From Oxyruncus cristatus (Eukaryota; Chordata; Aves; Passeriformes; Cotingidae): a stretch of 64,000 bases of DNA. Location of the stretch: the NCBI GenBank assembly GCA_013399855.1, contig VXAY01000779.1, positions 225,071-289,070 on the forward strand. The letters run 5' to 3'. The notes under the pieces were generated by a model that saw only the letters and a program-made list of their open reading frames with translations, was not told the origin of the DNA and did no database searches. The position numbers and the translations under genes are program-made. This document shows positions 11,301-24,663 of this stretch, piece by piece (position 1 is the first letter of the stretch; every line of letters begins with the position of its first letter).

Positions 11301-14300
11301 ACCTTTTCATCAGCAATAAAAGGCTTTGGAGGGCTTATGTGGGCACATGGATGCTGCTGTGACTGCTGCTTTCAGGTGACTGAAGGAAGACTGAGCTCTG
11401 AATGCCCAAAAAATCCAGAAAATCCCCCCAAAATACCTGGGCGAATGAAAGACTCACAGGAAGCTCTGGGCTGTGTGAACACTCCCAGTGCTGCCCATTG
11501 CCCAGCAAGGGATGCTGTGATCAGGGTCCCCCCCAAGAGGTGAGGGAACTGTGGAAGTTTGCTGCTCTTTGGGCACCAAGGACCTGTTGCTGGTCTGCAC
11601 TTGCTGGACTGCAATAGTCTAAGTGGTTAAAAGTGGAGGCATCTTTAGAGCGCACTGCACATGAGGTGCATCAGGCAGGGGACAAATGGAGATGCTGACA
11701 GGATGGGCTTGAGCCAGCAAAGGATGAGGAGATGAGAAAAGCGCCCTGACTGGTTCAGGGCTTTGAGCCGGTCCATCTACCTGCATATGGGGCTCAGAAG
11801 ATCTGTCCTGGATGTGCCCAAGATCGTCCACAGCAGCAAGGTAGTGTGTGCTGGCCAGTTTCACAGACCTTGGGAGGGCTCTGCTATCATGGGGTGAGCA
11901 GAGGAGGCCATGGAGTAACAGCACAGGGTGAGCTGTGGTGGAACTGGGAGAAATATGGTGCTGACTCGGAACATCCTGCCTTAAACTCCACCTCATCCTG
12001 AACTGGGTTGGTTTCTTAGGACAGCTTCTCTCCGTAGTGCTCTGAACCCTCAGGCTGGGGGAATGATCTGTCTCTCTGGCTGGTATCTTGGGGTCTGCCA
12101 CCCATGGCTGATGTTCAAGGTTGCCTTAGACCTTCCTGTGGAGGAAGGATGCTGGACAGAGCTAAGGGGCCAGGCCATAGTCAAGTTCACTTATTACAGT
12201 CCTCAGATCTAGTTAGCAAACAGGTGAGCTGTCACCAGAGGATCTGATGGATGGGGAAGAGAGTTCCCTCCTTCCTGAGGCGGGAAATGAAGCTAATCAG
12301 ACCTTGGACAACTTAATCCAGCTCTGATCTGATTAACGACCCTGAAGACTGTGAACTCATCAGCACCCTGGCATCTATCACTGCCTTGCATCCTGCCCCT
12401 TCTGCTGTCCACCACCCAGCCCGGCTCTCCTGTGCACAACCCTGGACTCTGTCTCTATGCCCTGCATGGCATGGGCTGAGTGCCAGCTGCTCCAGTCCTG
12501 GACAACCCTCTTGCAGGGTTCTAGTGTCTAGTCCAAGTGTCTTCAGTTGGAGGATCATTTTTCTACATTTCTTTATTGGGATTTTTCTTTATTTCCACAC
12601 AGGTTTTATGGCTGTGTCAGCAAAGATTTCTTGCTTGTGCAGTTCAAAGGCTGCAGCTTTGTTAGTTGTACTTGCATCGCCCCAGGATAGGCTGCTGATC
12701 CTTGAGGGAGTTGCTTGTCTTTGGAAAGCCTCCTTGGGTAGTGCAAGGGACTTCCATGAGGACAGTAAGGCTGTGACTCAGTGCTGTGACCCAGACCCCT
12801 TGTTCAAACTACAGCGGGTACAGTCACAAACAGTCTCAGGGCTTGGCAGGGGTTACCTGTGCTCTCTGGGACTTGCTACCTGCCTGTTACCCCATGTTTG
12901 ACACTGAGATGGTGATTTCTCTGTTGTGCCCCAGTCTTTGCCCTGGGTCTCAAGGTATGTTCCCTGTGCAGAGCTAACAAGCCATTGCAGTCCTCAGAGT
13001 CAGTCCTAGCGGCTCAGATAAGGAAGTGATGGCTTTCTCCTTGTCACTGTCACGAGTGCAGGCTACTGACCTGCAGTGGAATAATTGTCCTACTTCCACT
13101 GTGATCTCTGTTCCCTGGATACTTCTTGCAGTTTTCCCGTGCTTGGGAGTCAGTCTGTTCCGTTCCTCCCCAAATCTTGTCCTATTCATGCCTGATGCTT
13201 GGCAGTGCTGGCTACTCACACTGGGGGGAGAGATAAAGGGCTTGGTCTGCTTTTGCTTGGCAGGGACGTTTTTTTCTGTCCTGGGAAAGTTGAGGGGGAT
13301 GGATTGGGGGGGAGGAAGAGGGGAGTCCTTACAACCTCCCTGATGGAAGAGAGGGTAGAGAAGCAGGCACAGCTGAGTTGAGGTGGAAAGGAACACTGTT
13401 CCACCTTCAGTACCTTCTGTCTAAATCAGGGGTGTTACTGTGGGGTGACATCCACCCCAAATCCCCTTCTGAGAAAATCCAGCTCTAGATTGTCCACGTG
13501 ACTGGTTTCTGCCCTCCTCTCTCCCAGAAAGGCATCTGGAAAAGGGCTGTTGTGTGTCTGTTTGCACATAAGGATTTTGGACTGCCCAGTGAAGCTGTTT
13601 GAGGCTAGACTCAGGCAGTGGAAGGAGGAAGTTGTTGCACATGTGGGAGCTTTGAAGCTCCCTACAACAGGGTGATGTGTGTGCAGAGAGATCAGCAGGT
13701 TGTATGGGTGCAGGGAAGAGAAGTACCTGGAGTTACTGAGCAAAAAAAACGAGGCTGAGGAAGGCCCCATATGCTCCTGCGTTCCTTCTCTCTGGGCATC
13801 TGCTTGCAGCCTCTGTGGGACACAGGATACAGTGGAGTGGACCCATCTCTTCCTCGGGGATTAGAGCAGCACTGGAAATGCTGAAGGGAGAAGAAATACA
13901 GTGGCAGGAACTCCCCTTAGCCATTATAACATTTAGGCAGGACAACAGCAGCCGTCTTACTTCTCTTCCAAAGAGCAGGACATGCCATTTGGACACCAAC
14001 CAGCAGAGGCTTTTCTCACTGTGTCAGCAGGACACAAAAAAGTGGGACCCAGAGACACACAGGCACAGACCCTTAACAGCAGGGACCACTGATGCACTCG
14101 CATACACTCTGCCTCTCCCTGAAGGCCAGTGCTATGGGGTCTGGGCCAGTTCTGCTCCTGTTCACCCACAGTTCCCAGACCAGCCAAGGCTTTCCTCTCT
14201 GCCCTTCCCAGGTGCCACTGTCCAAGCTGTGGGCACCTGCTCTGTTGGCATCTTGGACATACATGGGTGATGGAGGCTGTTTGGCCCTGTGTGTGTCCAG

Positions 14301-14750
14301 CTCAGGTCCACTGATCTCCCTGGCTCAGTGATAAAATGGGAAATGGCACAGCTGGGGATTGCTGGTGATCCCTGGTGCACAGGGTACAGAGCGGAGCCTG
14401 CTAGTGAGCAACTGCCTCTCCTGCCCTTCCAGCCTGGCATTCTGCCCTCCAAGTGCCTGGGGGCTTCACTGGAGCCCAGCAGGGCTTTATCTACATGTGC
14501 TGAAGTCTGTCCAGTCTCTCCAGGTCTCCTCCAGCCACTGCAACCTGCAGACCTGCTTCTCTGCCATAGGGCTCTGGATCAGGATGATGGACTCAGCACC
14601 CTGGGTGGTGGGTCCTACAGGCTAGGGGACCCCTGGGTGTGAAGGGGCTGGGCTGGACTACGAGGCTGAGGAAGGGGCAGCGTCAGGTCCCGGCATGTGC
14701 CTGCTGCTGTGGCCCGGAGCCGAGGAAGCCGGAGGAGCGCGACCGGTGGG
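8351..14750. other. Gene-free stretch upstream of MNX2
   Basis: I see no exon, RNA gene or recognisable interspersed repeat. Open frames of 60-180 codons on both strands lack splice signals, known motifs and consistent frame. This is the proximal upstream region of MNX2 and may hold its control elements, but nothing specific stands out. Confidence 0.5.
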
Positions 14751-14760
14751 GAGGGCGGCC

Positions 14761-14956
14761 GGGCCAGAGGGGCGGGGGGCCGGAGCGGAGCCAATGGGGA
14801 GCTGGGGCAGGTGGAGGGGGCCTTAAAACCCCCCCCGGTGCCGGCGGGTGAGCGAGTGCCCGGGAGGCGGAGCGGAGNNNNNNNNNNNNNNNNNNNNNNN
14901 NNNNNNNNNNNNNNNNNNNNNNNNNGGGGCTCGACTGCTCCGCACGGGGTAGGGCT
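14761..14956 (+). promoter_or_regulatory. MNX2: MNX2 promoter and 5'UTR, CpG island
   Basis: CpG-rich sequence with a GC box (GGGGCGGGG-type, 14769-14779), a CCAAT box (14791-14795) and a TATA-like TTAAAA (14823-14828) about 30 bases further on. That spacing fits a transcription start near 14850, about 100 bases before the ATG. A 48-base run of N (14878-14925) interrupts the 5'UTR. Confidence 0.6.
14878..14925. other. Assembly gap (48 N)
   Basis: Run of N in the GC-rich MNX2 5'UTR. It falls before either candidate ATG, so the coding sequence is not affected. Confidence 0.99.
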
Positions 14957-14968
14957 ATGCACAAGCCC

Positions 14969-15392
14969 ATGGAGAAGTCCCAAAACTTCCGCATCGAGGC
15001 GCTCCTGGCCGAAGAGCCGGCGCGGAGCGCCTCCCCGTCGGGGCTGAGCCCCGGGAGCCCCGCGGTGAGCCCTGGCCCCACCGTGCGGTCCGATACCCCC
15101 TCACCGCGGGCGCCCCCGGCCGCCGCGCCGCTCGCCCCGGCCGGCTTCCTCCCCAAGCCCGGCTTGCTGCACCTCTCCGGCCCCGGGCTCGGCGCCCTGC
15201 CGGCCCTGTACCCGCCCGCTGTGTATCCACTCCCTAACCTGGGGGGCCAGCATCCCGCTTTCGCCTACTCCGGCATCCCCCACCTGCCGCCGCCCGGCGC
15301 GGAGCACCTGAAGGCGGCCGTGGCCGGCTCCTTCCCGCTGGAGCACTGGATTCGAGCCGGGATGGTGGTGCCGAGGCTCTCCGACCTCCACG
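14969..15392 (+). CDS. MNX2: MNX2 coding exon 1
   Basis: Encodes residues 1-141 of an MNX-class homeodomain transcription factor, which in chick acts in the nucleus of somatic motor-neuron progenitors. The protein starts MEKSQNFRIEALLAEE. This opening is shared with MNX1 and contains an engrailed-homology-1-like repressor motif (FRIEALL) that recruits Groucho/TLE. ATG 14969 was chosen for this family start and its better context (agcccATGg); an in-frame ATG at 14957 would add four residues. A Pro/Ala-rich linker follows, then GQHPAFAYSGIP and FPLEHWIRAGMVVPRL, also MNX-like. The long poly-Ala and poly-Gly runs of MNX1 are absent. Donor at 15393-15394; the exon ends in phase 1. Confidence 0.93.
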
Positions 15393-16329
15393 GTGAGTGA
15401 CCCGGGGACCGACTCTCCCGTCAGGCGGAACACGGCTCTCGCCCCTTCCAGTCCCCGGGGGTCTCCGCCAATACATCGGGGTGCAGGTCCCTTAGGGAAC
15501 CGAGGACTAAGGTTTTCCAAACCCGCCCTTTCGAGGGTCCTCGGCGGTTCGGATCGGGACCCTTCTGTGGGGTTCTTTCAGTGCCCAGATCCGCTCCCAG
15601 CCCGGCAGGGTTGGGGGTCGCACCCTTGGGGGTAACGTGACTCGCCGGAGGATGCGAGGCCCCGGGAAACCCATCCGAAGGGCAAAGTCTCGCCTTATCC
15701 CGGCACGGTGCTCCGGAACAGCCCGGAGGAGCACTGTCCGCGCCGCTGCCGGCAGAGCCGAACCGCTCCCAGGCCGAGCAAACCGCACCGACCCCGCCTG
15801 CCAGCCCCGCACGGCCGCCGCGGGCTCGTTGGGCTCCACCGTGGCGGGAAGGAAACGAAAATAAAGAAGGGGAGGCTAGAACCTGCACTGGAAAACGAAT
15901 AAGTTCTGCCTGCTGTGGCTGGGAACGAACCCGCGGCATGCGCTGCCGGATCGGGCCCCCCTGCGGGAACGGGCAGGGGCTGCGGGTCCTGCCCGCTGTC
16001 GCGCTCGGCTCGTGGGGACGAGGGGCCGCTGAGACCATTGGCCGGCGGCAGCTGCGGGAGCCGGGCGGCCCGACAGTGTGCTCGGCTCTAGCTCTGCCCC
16101 AGTCCCTCTTGGTGGGCACGACCAGGGAAGCCGCCGGATCCTACACTGCAGTGGTGGGCCACGGGTGGGAAGGGTCCTGCTGGGCACGGGCGGCACAAGG
16201 CTTCAGGCTCTTGTCCCGTTGCGGACTGTCACTGGCATCCCCGGCAGTGTGCTTTGGACCCTGCCCTATGCTTCTGGTGATCAGAGGTCTGCTCAGCGCA
16301 AAGATGGTCCGTAAATTGAGAGTGGCTGG

Positions 16330-16510
16330 TTAATAGCCCCCCGGCAGAATATCCATATTTGTTAGCTGAATGTAGAGTCTTAATAACCTGGGAGCCCATT
16401 TACAAAATAGTTGTTATAAAAAACAAGGCTGGAAAAGTAATTTAATTAATAAACTGGCTGGATGCATAATAGTACAAAAATGGAGAATTACCATGAAAGG
16501 AACCATTTGT
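16330..16510. promoter_or_regulatory. Candidate intronic enhancer of MNX2
   Basis: Dense homeodomain and octamer-like words: GGTTAATAGCC, TCTTAATAACC, AAGTAATTTAATTAATAAAC, GGATGCATAATAG and GAATTACC, set directly after the CpG island. The palindromic AATTTAATTAAT core suits MNX/LHX/ISL-type factors. Autoregulation is possible. Inference from motifs only. Confidence 0.4.
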
Positions 16511-18989
16511 TGCTCCTTCCTCAAATTACTTACTCCTGGACAGGTTGAAGGGAAGCAGACTGTTTTCCCCTTTCTGTTTCCCTTCACTTGGCTTTCCCTG
16601 GGCTTTAGGTTACCTACATTTGTGAAGATGTAGAATAAGCTTCTGGTGCTATGGGCTGTTAGTGCTCTTCAAGCATGTCGTTAAGACAAGAAAAAAGAAA
16701 TCTGTTTGTTAGGTGGTGAAACACATTCCTGCTCTTCTGCAGAGGCCATGTTATCCTTGCAAGGTCTGGGTCTGTCGGTGTATCTGAGCATCCTGTGGCT
16801 TAAAGCAGGGTTGTGTTTCACCAGAGTGGGAACATACCACTGTATTTGCTCCTGTGGCCCTGAGTGCAGCTTCTGTCTGGGATAATGTAATGGTATTTGT
16901 GCATCAGCCCTGTTCCTTTCAAGTGCAGGTTCTGCTCTATATGGTTATATCCAAAACCTCACCAGAAGGAGACAAATCCCAAGTTACAGGCATGAGAACA
17001 GCTTGTGGAGGGAAGTTCTGGATTGTGCAGGATGCACTGGAACAGAATGTCAATGGATATTGTGGGAAGCACCGAACAAGGCTCCTATGGAAGCTCAGAG
17101 GGAGGAAAACAATCTCTGACCCAAATATTACTTGAGTGCATTTTGGAATAACCAAAACAGTGTAGACACATGGGAGTGTAACAAGGATGGAGCAAAAGCT
17201 GACAAAGCTGTAGATTTTTAAGTCAGAGTGACCACTGCCTCGATCCATATCCTTACTAAAATGTGTTTGCCCACAGTTCTGGGGATCCCTTTGCAGTGGG
17301 GATTCTTTGTCTGCAGAGTGTCCTGTTTAGTATTCCAGTGGTTCTTCTGCTGTGCAGGACAGAACCTCACCCATCTTCAGATCCCTGTTTCAGTCCACTG
17401 GGAGCATCAGAGTTCTCAAGTGTGTCCTCAGTCCTTGCTCTTGGTGGGCTCACCGAAGCTCTGAAATCAGGTTCTTTTGCCTTGTCCTTGTCCTCACCAC
17501 TACTGGCCCCAGCTGCATTTTATGGCTGTGTCTGGTCTCATACTGCTGGCCATGGTGTAGGGACAGGGACAGGAAGGGGTACTTGCCTAGGATGTGCTGC
17601 TTCCATGGCCCTTCCTCATCTCTCTGAGAAGGCGGGGTGGGCTGGGCTGTAGCCTCACACTGTTGGCACATGGCTCCTGGGCTACCTGTGGTTCTCTGGA
17701 AGTCCCCATCCCACCACACAGCCTAGACAGACAGGGGGACAGACCTGCCTGGCTGAAGTTTCCAGAGAGACTGAGTACAAGTCTCCACACTGCTGGTGTA
17801 GGTCATGTTTAACACTCTCATAGCAGTAAGAGATGAATCTGAAAGCTTCTTAGGACATGTTATGGATCATTCCAGAGGGAGAGCACCCTTGTGATTTATT
17901 TATAGGGAATTCCAAAACTTAATTCTGGAATAAATTTTTTCTTTAGCTGTATGTGTAGAGAAGTTTTGCAGGCACGATCTAGTTTGGTCTCCTGGGGACA
18001 GCCAGGGTGGGGGAAGGAACAGGACAGCCCATGAACTGAAGCCACAAGCTCTGTGCGTATGTATTGCACACATTCTCCTCGCTCTCACTTGTGTATGGGG
18101 AGGTAGGATGCCAGGGAGACAGTCTGAGATGGTACCCTTAGGAACCTGGCCTGGGCTTGGGTGCTGGGACTGCTCAGAGCAGTGCTCCTGCTGTGAGGCA
18201 GGCAGGTGCTGTGCTTCCCTTGCTGGCTGCTGGTGCAGAGCTGCATGCAGTGCCTGGCTGCCTTTGCTGCAATGCGGACTGAGAGGGTAACGGGAAGGCC
18301 TGGGTGCAGGAACAGGCGTGCCCTTGCTGCAGATGTCAGGGATGCTGCCTGCCCAGGCCTCACAATCCCAGGCTGGGTCCCTGTCCTGGGGCTTTGAACA
18401 CCTCCTGAACTGCACAGAGGTAGCATTTGGCACCAGGGTGCTATGCCTATTAGTTTTTCTGGGAGCTGTGATTCATTTGCTCTAGTTACCAGTGTGGAAA
18501 TGCAGCATAGCAGTGGGAGCCAAGTACAGCTGTAGACTCTCAGAGCAAAGGATCCCTGCTGGGGACCTGGTGCTTAGGTGGCTTTCCTTGCACTCAGCTT
18601 CCCTGCATCGTCTACTCACCACCTTGATGACCTGGAGCCCAAGTCAGATCCTGCCCATGGTGGCAGAGAGCTTGCTGATGGGTTGTGCTGTGCTAGGAGA
18701 GGGGACAGGATAAATCTTATCAAAATTCTTCAAAAATCAATGCCTTCCAAGACTCACCAGGTGCACAGTGGTCTGGTGTCAGCGGGAAATACATGCTGGG
18801 AAACAGCTGGCAAGCAGCAATGAAGGTTCAATTGTGGAGCAAGCAAGGGGCTAGTAGAGATAGCAAGTGCCCTTACACATGCTACCCCACGGATAATGGC
18901 CAGAGCTGCTGACAGGCCAAGAGGAGCCTGTGGTGCTGGGCCTGATGCTGATGAGACCACCTCTCTCCCTTCCAGCTATGACATCTGGA

Positions 18990-19190
18990 AAAACACCTCC
19001 AAAGCAGTCAGGGTGCTAATTTCCTCTCCTTTATCTGCCAGGACACAAAGTTAAGTGAACTATAGCTAAACAAACCAAATTAAAACCAAGTGAGTTAATA
19101 TCAACCTAGGATTACCCTTGTTATCAAGTAGATAAATAAACCAACAATTCTTTATAAGCTTTATCTAATTATCCAGAAGGCAGCTGCCTT
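18990..19190. promoter_or_regulatory. Candidate intronic enhancer of MNX2
   Basis: About 200 bases, markedly AT-rich, with GCTAATTTCC, TAGCTAAACAAACC, AAATTAAAACC, GAGTTAATATC, GTTATCAAG, GATAAATAAACC, CTTTATCTAATTATCC. Homeodomain (TAAT), GATA (GATAA/TTATC) and forkhead (AAACAAAC) words occur together. Flanks are ordinary. Confidence 0.4.
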
Positions 19191-22100
19191 GTAGAGCTCC
19201 TAGCCTCAGACTCAGAGAGTATTCCCAGCCACAGGCCAAGCAATTTATTTACTGATACTTCGGCCAAATGCCAGGCACCCATCAAGGGGTCCAAGCCCTA
19301 CCAGGCTGAATGGATGTTGAGACAAGCTCTGATCTTGGATGTAGTGCTGGAGGAGATGGTTGAGCAGATAGTAAATCCTTTGGCAAGCAAAGGTGTGATG
19401 CCGAGGCACTCAGTGGTCTTCTGGTAGGAGCTGGGTAAGGGGGAGAGCCCTCCCAAAGGGTTACTCTTTCTATGGGATGTTGGTTGTGATGGGGATGGGT
19501 TCGTAGCTGAGCTGACACTGACTAGAGGAGATTAGCCCTGGGGGGATGCTTCCTATGCATCCCTTGGGAGGATTCTGTCCATGCCATAGAACAGGGAGGG
19601 ACAGGATTCCACAAAGCACACTGTCAGGACAGGCTGGAGCTACCAGCAGCCAAGAGGCATTGTCTTCTTTTTTCATGGCAAACTGGAACCTACTTCATTC
19701 CCTACTTCATTTCAGTCTCCACTTCTTCCTTCTACCGTTGCTCTTCCCCAAGGGAAAAACTACTGACCCTCTTCCTCCATGCTCTCCCTACACAAAGGAT
19801 CCAGAGCCACTGAGGTAAGCCAAAAGATGTTGTTCATTCAGGTCCACAGTGACCTGCTGCTGTGGGTGGCTAAAGGTCAGCTGTGTTGGTTGGGGCTTGC
19901 CCCACCTTGTCTGCAAGACAAATCTTGAACAAGTCATGGTGGGGAGCACTGATGATGGATAATAATAGGGGCTGAAGGGTGTATTGTCAGAGGAGGTCAC
20001 AGTTTAGGTGGCCAGCAACCTGTGTAACTGGCCTTTGGACTGGTGGTGGTGGCTTGAACTGTAGGACAACACCAAGGAGGGGTTTGAGGGTTGGGTTTTT
20101 CTTGTCAGCACTGGGGCAGGAGGCAGGGTGGGTTTCCAAGGAAGTCAGGGTCTGTACAGTGTTTATAATGGACACCACTGCACTGAACCTGAACTGGACA
20201 CTAAGAAGGAGAAATGGGGACTGGCAGACAGACCATGGTGCAGCAGTCAGTTCCCTGCATTGGTAGTCATTTGGGTTATATCCCGTTTGGATTTATTTGA
20301 CTTTTGGGCAAACTTTCTGTTCTTCTTTTCCCTGCTAGACCACGCAGTCCTTAGCACCTAACCTGGAGAATAGTGAGTTGCTTTAGGGGGTGTTGTTAAA
20401 TAAAGCAAGCTGCCTTCCAGCCTCCTCTGAAGCTGGAAAGACCTGAACTGCTTTTGGGATAAAGATTTCTGGGCCTCCGCTCCTTCCTGCATGTGGTTGT
20501 AGTCTGGCCACATACGACCTTGCAAGAGGGTGCACAGAGGAGACTTTTGGGGTGGTCTGAAGGATTTCTGTGCTCCCCAGGGCCAGGACTCAATGCCCTA
20601 GGAGCTGAGCCCTGGGCTGTCTGCTATGGAGTGGGGAATTCAGACTGGGAATATGATATTTATTCATGCTTGGACCCTTCAGCTCCAAAAAGCATAGGAC
20701 TCCTGGATTACTGGATGCTGAGATGTGGGCACACCCTCTTCCCTTCTCTTTCCCCAAAACATCCTCTGCAGACCATGCCCAGAAAGAGGAGCTGCTCAGA
20801 GGGACCCTTCCCTGACCCAGTATGGCCAGCCTGTGCGCTGCAGCCCTTGCTTCAGGGAGGGACTGGGGCACCACGTGCTCCAGCCACCCTCCTGTCTCTG
20901 TCAGCAAAGGGGGCTTGCTTGAAGCCAGAGTCATTGGGCTGCTGGGCACTGCCTGAGACTGCTTTGTGCCTCCCACCAACACGGTCTGAATGGATTTCTT
21001 CTCTGGTTCTTTCTGATGCATCTCTGCCCTTTCCCTCATTGAAGAGCTGCAAAGGGTGTTGGCTTGGGCTGCCCCATCCCTGCAAATGCTAGTTCCCATA
21101 ACACCTAGCCAAAGGAAGCCTTTGCAGGTCTGTTTGGTCTCGTGTCTCCACTGAGGATTTGTGCAGCCGGAGCATCCACAGCCAGCCAGAGCCCAGGCAG
21201 CTGCCGAACTCTGCAGAGCTGAGCCATCTTTCATGTGATACTAGTATTTGTCATGGAAATCCTTTGAGCCTCTCATTTGGTTTTAGCCTTGAATATGTTT
21301 TGTATGCAAAATAATGCACTGCATGCATGAGAGCCATTGGCACAGTGTGCCTCTGTTTAATCCCTAGCATAACTGGCCGTTTGCTGCGAGGTGGGTCCTT
21401 ACAGTCTGTGTCTCCTGTCACTGTGGGGCTACAGGCACAGTAGGGGTTGTATCTGTCATGCTCTCATGAGGAGTTTGCACAGTCCCAGCCCAGCCTGTGC
21501 TATGTCTGTTTGACCCATCCCACCCAATATGCAGCAACTTGGGATCAAACCTGGGTTGTGATCAGTTAATGCCCCTTTCATAAATTCCTGCCTCATGCGT
21601 CACTGCTGTGTTTGTGAAGGGCTTGGTGGACACCTCAGGAGATGGGCAGGTTAGGATCAAAGCTGGAATCTGGGGAAGATAACAAGAATGGTACCCCATG
21701 CCCAGCAAAGTGGGTGAGCCGGAGTAGCCCTTGACAAGCAGGGAACATCTCTGGGGCCACCCACAATGCTCCGTCATACCCCCTGAGATGCATCAGCAGG
21801 GACGTGCCAAGGACCTTTCCCATTAGTGGCCCCCCACGCTGCTCCAGCACTTTACTCCTTACTGCAAACCCCTGGGTTTGATTGCCGCTTCAGTGGTGGG
21901 AGAAGCAGTTAAAGCTGAACCCCGGGGGGACAATAAAGCCATCGGAGAGGAGATAAGGAGGGATCAAACAGAGCGCGGCAGCCACCCCGTGCTGGACTCT
22001 CAAAGGTCCCTTTGTTCCCGCTGCCTCCTGGTTCAGTGCCGCACTGCCTTCAAGGGCTGCGGGTGAGATAGCAGGGCTCTCGGGCAGCCCTGCCGCCGCA

Positions 22101-22328
22101 GCCCCTGGCAGTTGAGCTGCCACCTGTGCGGCCCAGCAATAAAAAAAGGGGATTAATTTCAGTCACAGGACTGATCCTAGTTGCACACTGAGGCCTGATA
22201 ACATATCTCACTGGTTGCTATCACTCAGGCAATAAAGCCATTACTGGGATGGGAGATGATGGGAGACACCTTCCTCCTCATCCCAGTTTGCTGAGGGGAT
22301 GTCCCTCTCTTGTGCTTCTGTCCCCTGA

Positions 22329-23035
<707 letters not shown>

Positions 23036-23350
23036 GTGAAGATCTGGTTCCAGAACCGCCGCATGAAGTGGAAACGGAGTCGCAAAGCCAAGGAGCAGGG
23101 GGCTGAGGCAGAGGCTGACAAGCAACGAGGGCTCAGCAAAACCTGTGAGAAGCTGCTGCCCAGTGAGCCCCAGGGACAAGCTGCCAAAAGCCCTGAGTTC
23201 ATGGGGCACAGCCCTGACTCGGGCTTCCTGCGCTGCGGCACTACTGAGCTGAACTACGGCCCCGATTCCTCCTGCTCAGGGGGCGAGGAAGAGGAAGAGG
23301 AGGAGAATGAAATGGGTGCCACGGAGAGGAAGATCGGCTCTGTGTTGTGA
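23036..23350 (+). CDS. MNX2: MNX2 coding exon 3 (recognition helix and C-terminus)
   Basis: Begins [15 protein letters not shown], the DNA-recognition helix 3 of the homeodomain, followed by a basic RKAKEQ stretch. A low-similarity tail ends with an acidic patch ([10 protein letters not shown]) and the stop TGA at 23348-23350. Summed with exons 1 and 2 the coding sequence is 900 bases, or 299 residues. The acidic C-terminal region is also a feature of MNX1. This gene is missing in placental mammals but known in chicken as MNR2. Confidence 0.96.
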   Translation: MKIWFQNRRMKWKRSRKAKEQGAEAEADKQRGLSKTCEKLLPSEPQGQAAKSPEFMGHSPDSGFLRCGTTELNYGPDSSCSGGEEEEEEENEMGATERKIGSVL

Positions 23351-24628
23351 AAGACGGATGGAGCCAGCCAGCAAGAGGGGCTGGGCTGTGGTGTGGGGGT
23401 TCTCTTTGCTGGCAGACACAGACTGTGCCTGGGCGGAGCAGGGGGGGTGCAGGGCACCTGCTCCCCTTTAACTTATGTGTATTTGGATCCTATTTAACTC
23501 GTAAATATTCCTCTGTGTGTATCTGGAGGAGTCCCCACATCTCTCCTTTATAAAAATGTTATCTGGATGCCTGTGCTTTTCCTTAGGGGATGGGGAGGCT
23601 CTGCCCCTCTCCTGCTACTTTACTGTCCTGCCAGGATCCCTGGGGGAAAGGATGGGGAGAGCAAACTTGCTCAGCTGGCAGCCTCCTGGTAAAGGTGGAA
23701 GAGAGACCATGGACCCTTCTTTGATGGCACTGCCACTTTCTTGCAGATCTGACAGTGCTTGGAGCAACATACCGCTGTGTGGTGGTGCCAGCTGCCCTTC
23801 CCCTTGGTGACATGAAAGGCTGGGAAGGAGGATTCCCAGGTTGCCTGCCAGCCTGCCTTGCCTCCTCCTGCACTGGCAGCATCCCTAGTGGGGTCTGCAC
23901 TTTGCAGAGCAAAATTAATCTGTCCTGTGAAGCAAAGCTCTCAGTTCCTTTCTGGGCTCGTTTCATGATGCTCTTGGAATGCTGCTTGATCTGACTGGGC
24001 TTAAGTCAACCCTTGGTGGTAGGATGATAACCTGCACCTTCTACCACCTCCCTGGAAGCACTAGGGTTAAGCACTGACTACCTATAACTGAGCAGGCTGC
24101 ACTTGTCCTCTGGGGGGTCCTGGCAGACACTACAGACCTTCTATGCCTCCTGCACACTTAATTGGGTCTCCCCTTGGGGTGCTGAGATAGCCATGAAGGC
24201 AGGGGGGAAGTCTGAGGGGGCAGCCTGACTTCTGCACACCAGTGCACGTAGTGCTGCAGGAGCATGGCAGACTGGACTGGGCTGTCCCATTACTGGACAG
24301 ACCATGATGTCTCTCCTGTCCCACATCCTGCTGTCCCCTCATCTCCCTGTCCCTACCTAGGGGTGGGAAGGAGGGTTGCCTGCTGTAGGACCTGCAGTAG
24401 GGGTGGGAACTGCCAAGGGGCAACAGTTTCCGTGGAATCCCGCATCACCTTTGCAGACGGTCAGTGATGGATGAGACAGGTAAGCATTGGTGTGCAGCTG
24501 TCACACCTCGCAGGGATGGGAAAAGCCTGGCAGCGGCTGGGGGGCAGTACCTTGGGCAAATGCAATGGTTTTGGGACAGAGGGATGGACCAGGGAAGCAG
24601 ATGATGGGAGAGAGAAGTATGGACACGG

Positions 24629-24663
<35 letters not shown>

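Larger units (their letters stand above)
2441..14750. other. IHH-MNX2 intergenic region, no gene seen
   Basis: About 12 kb without a convincing coding or RNA gene. The open frames here are short and lack splice context. The texture is GC-rich unique DNA broken by AT-rich islands with homeodomain-type TAAT/ATTA sites (3180-3245, 5950-6080, 6235-6275, 7380-7440, 8250-8345). No interspersed repeat was recognised. Such islands between developmental genes are often conserved enhancers, but conservation could not be tested here. Confidence 0.6.

Noticed and set aside
15421..16119. 232-codon minus-strand frame in MNX2 intron 1
   Set aside because: CpG-island composition suppresses stops. No domain and no splice logic; it is a shadow of GC-rich DNA.
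16854..17135. 93-codon + frame in MNX2 intron 1
   Set aside because: No homology and no acceptor/donor pair in phase with exons 1 and 2; it would also disrupt the conserved exon junction.
20590..21234. 214-codon minus-strand frame in MNX2 intron 1
   Set aside because: No similarity or splice signals; intronic chance ORF.
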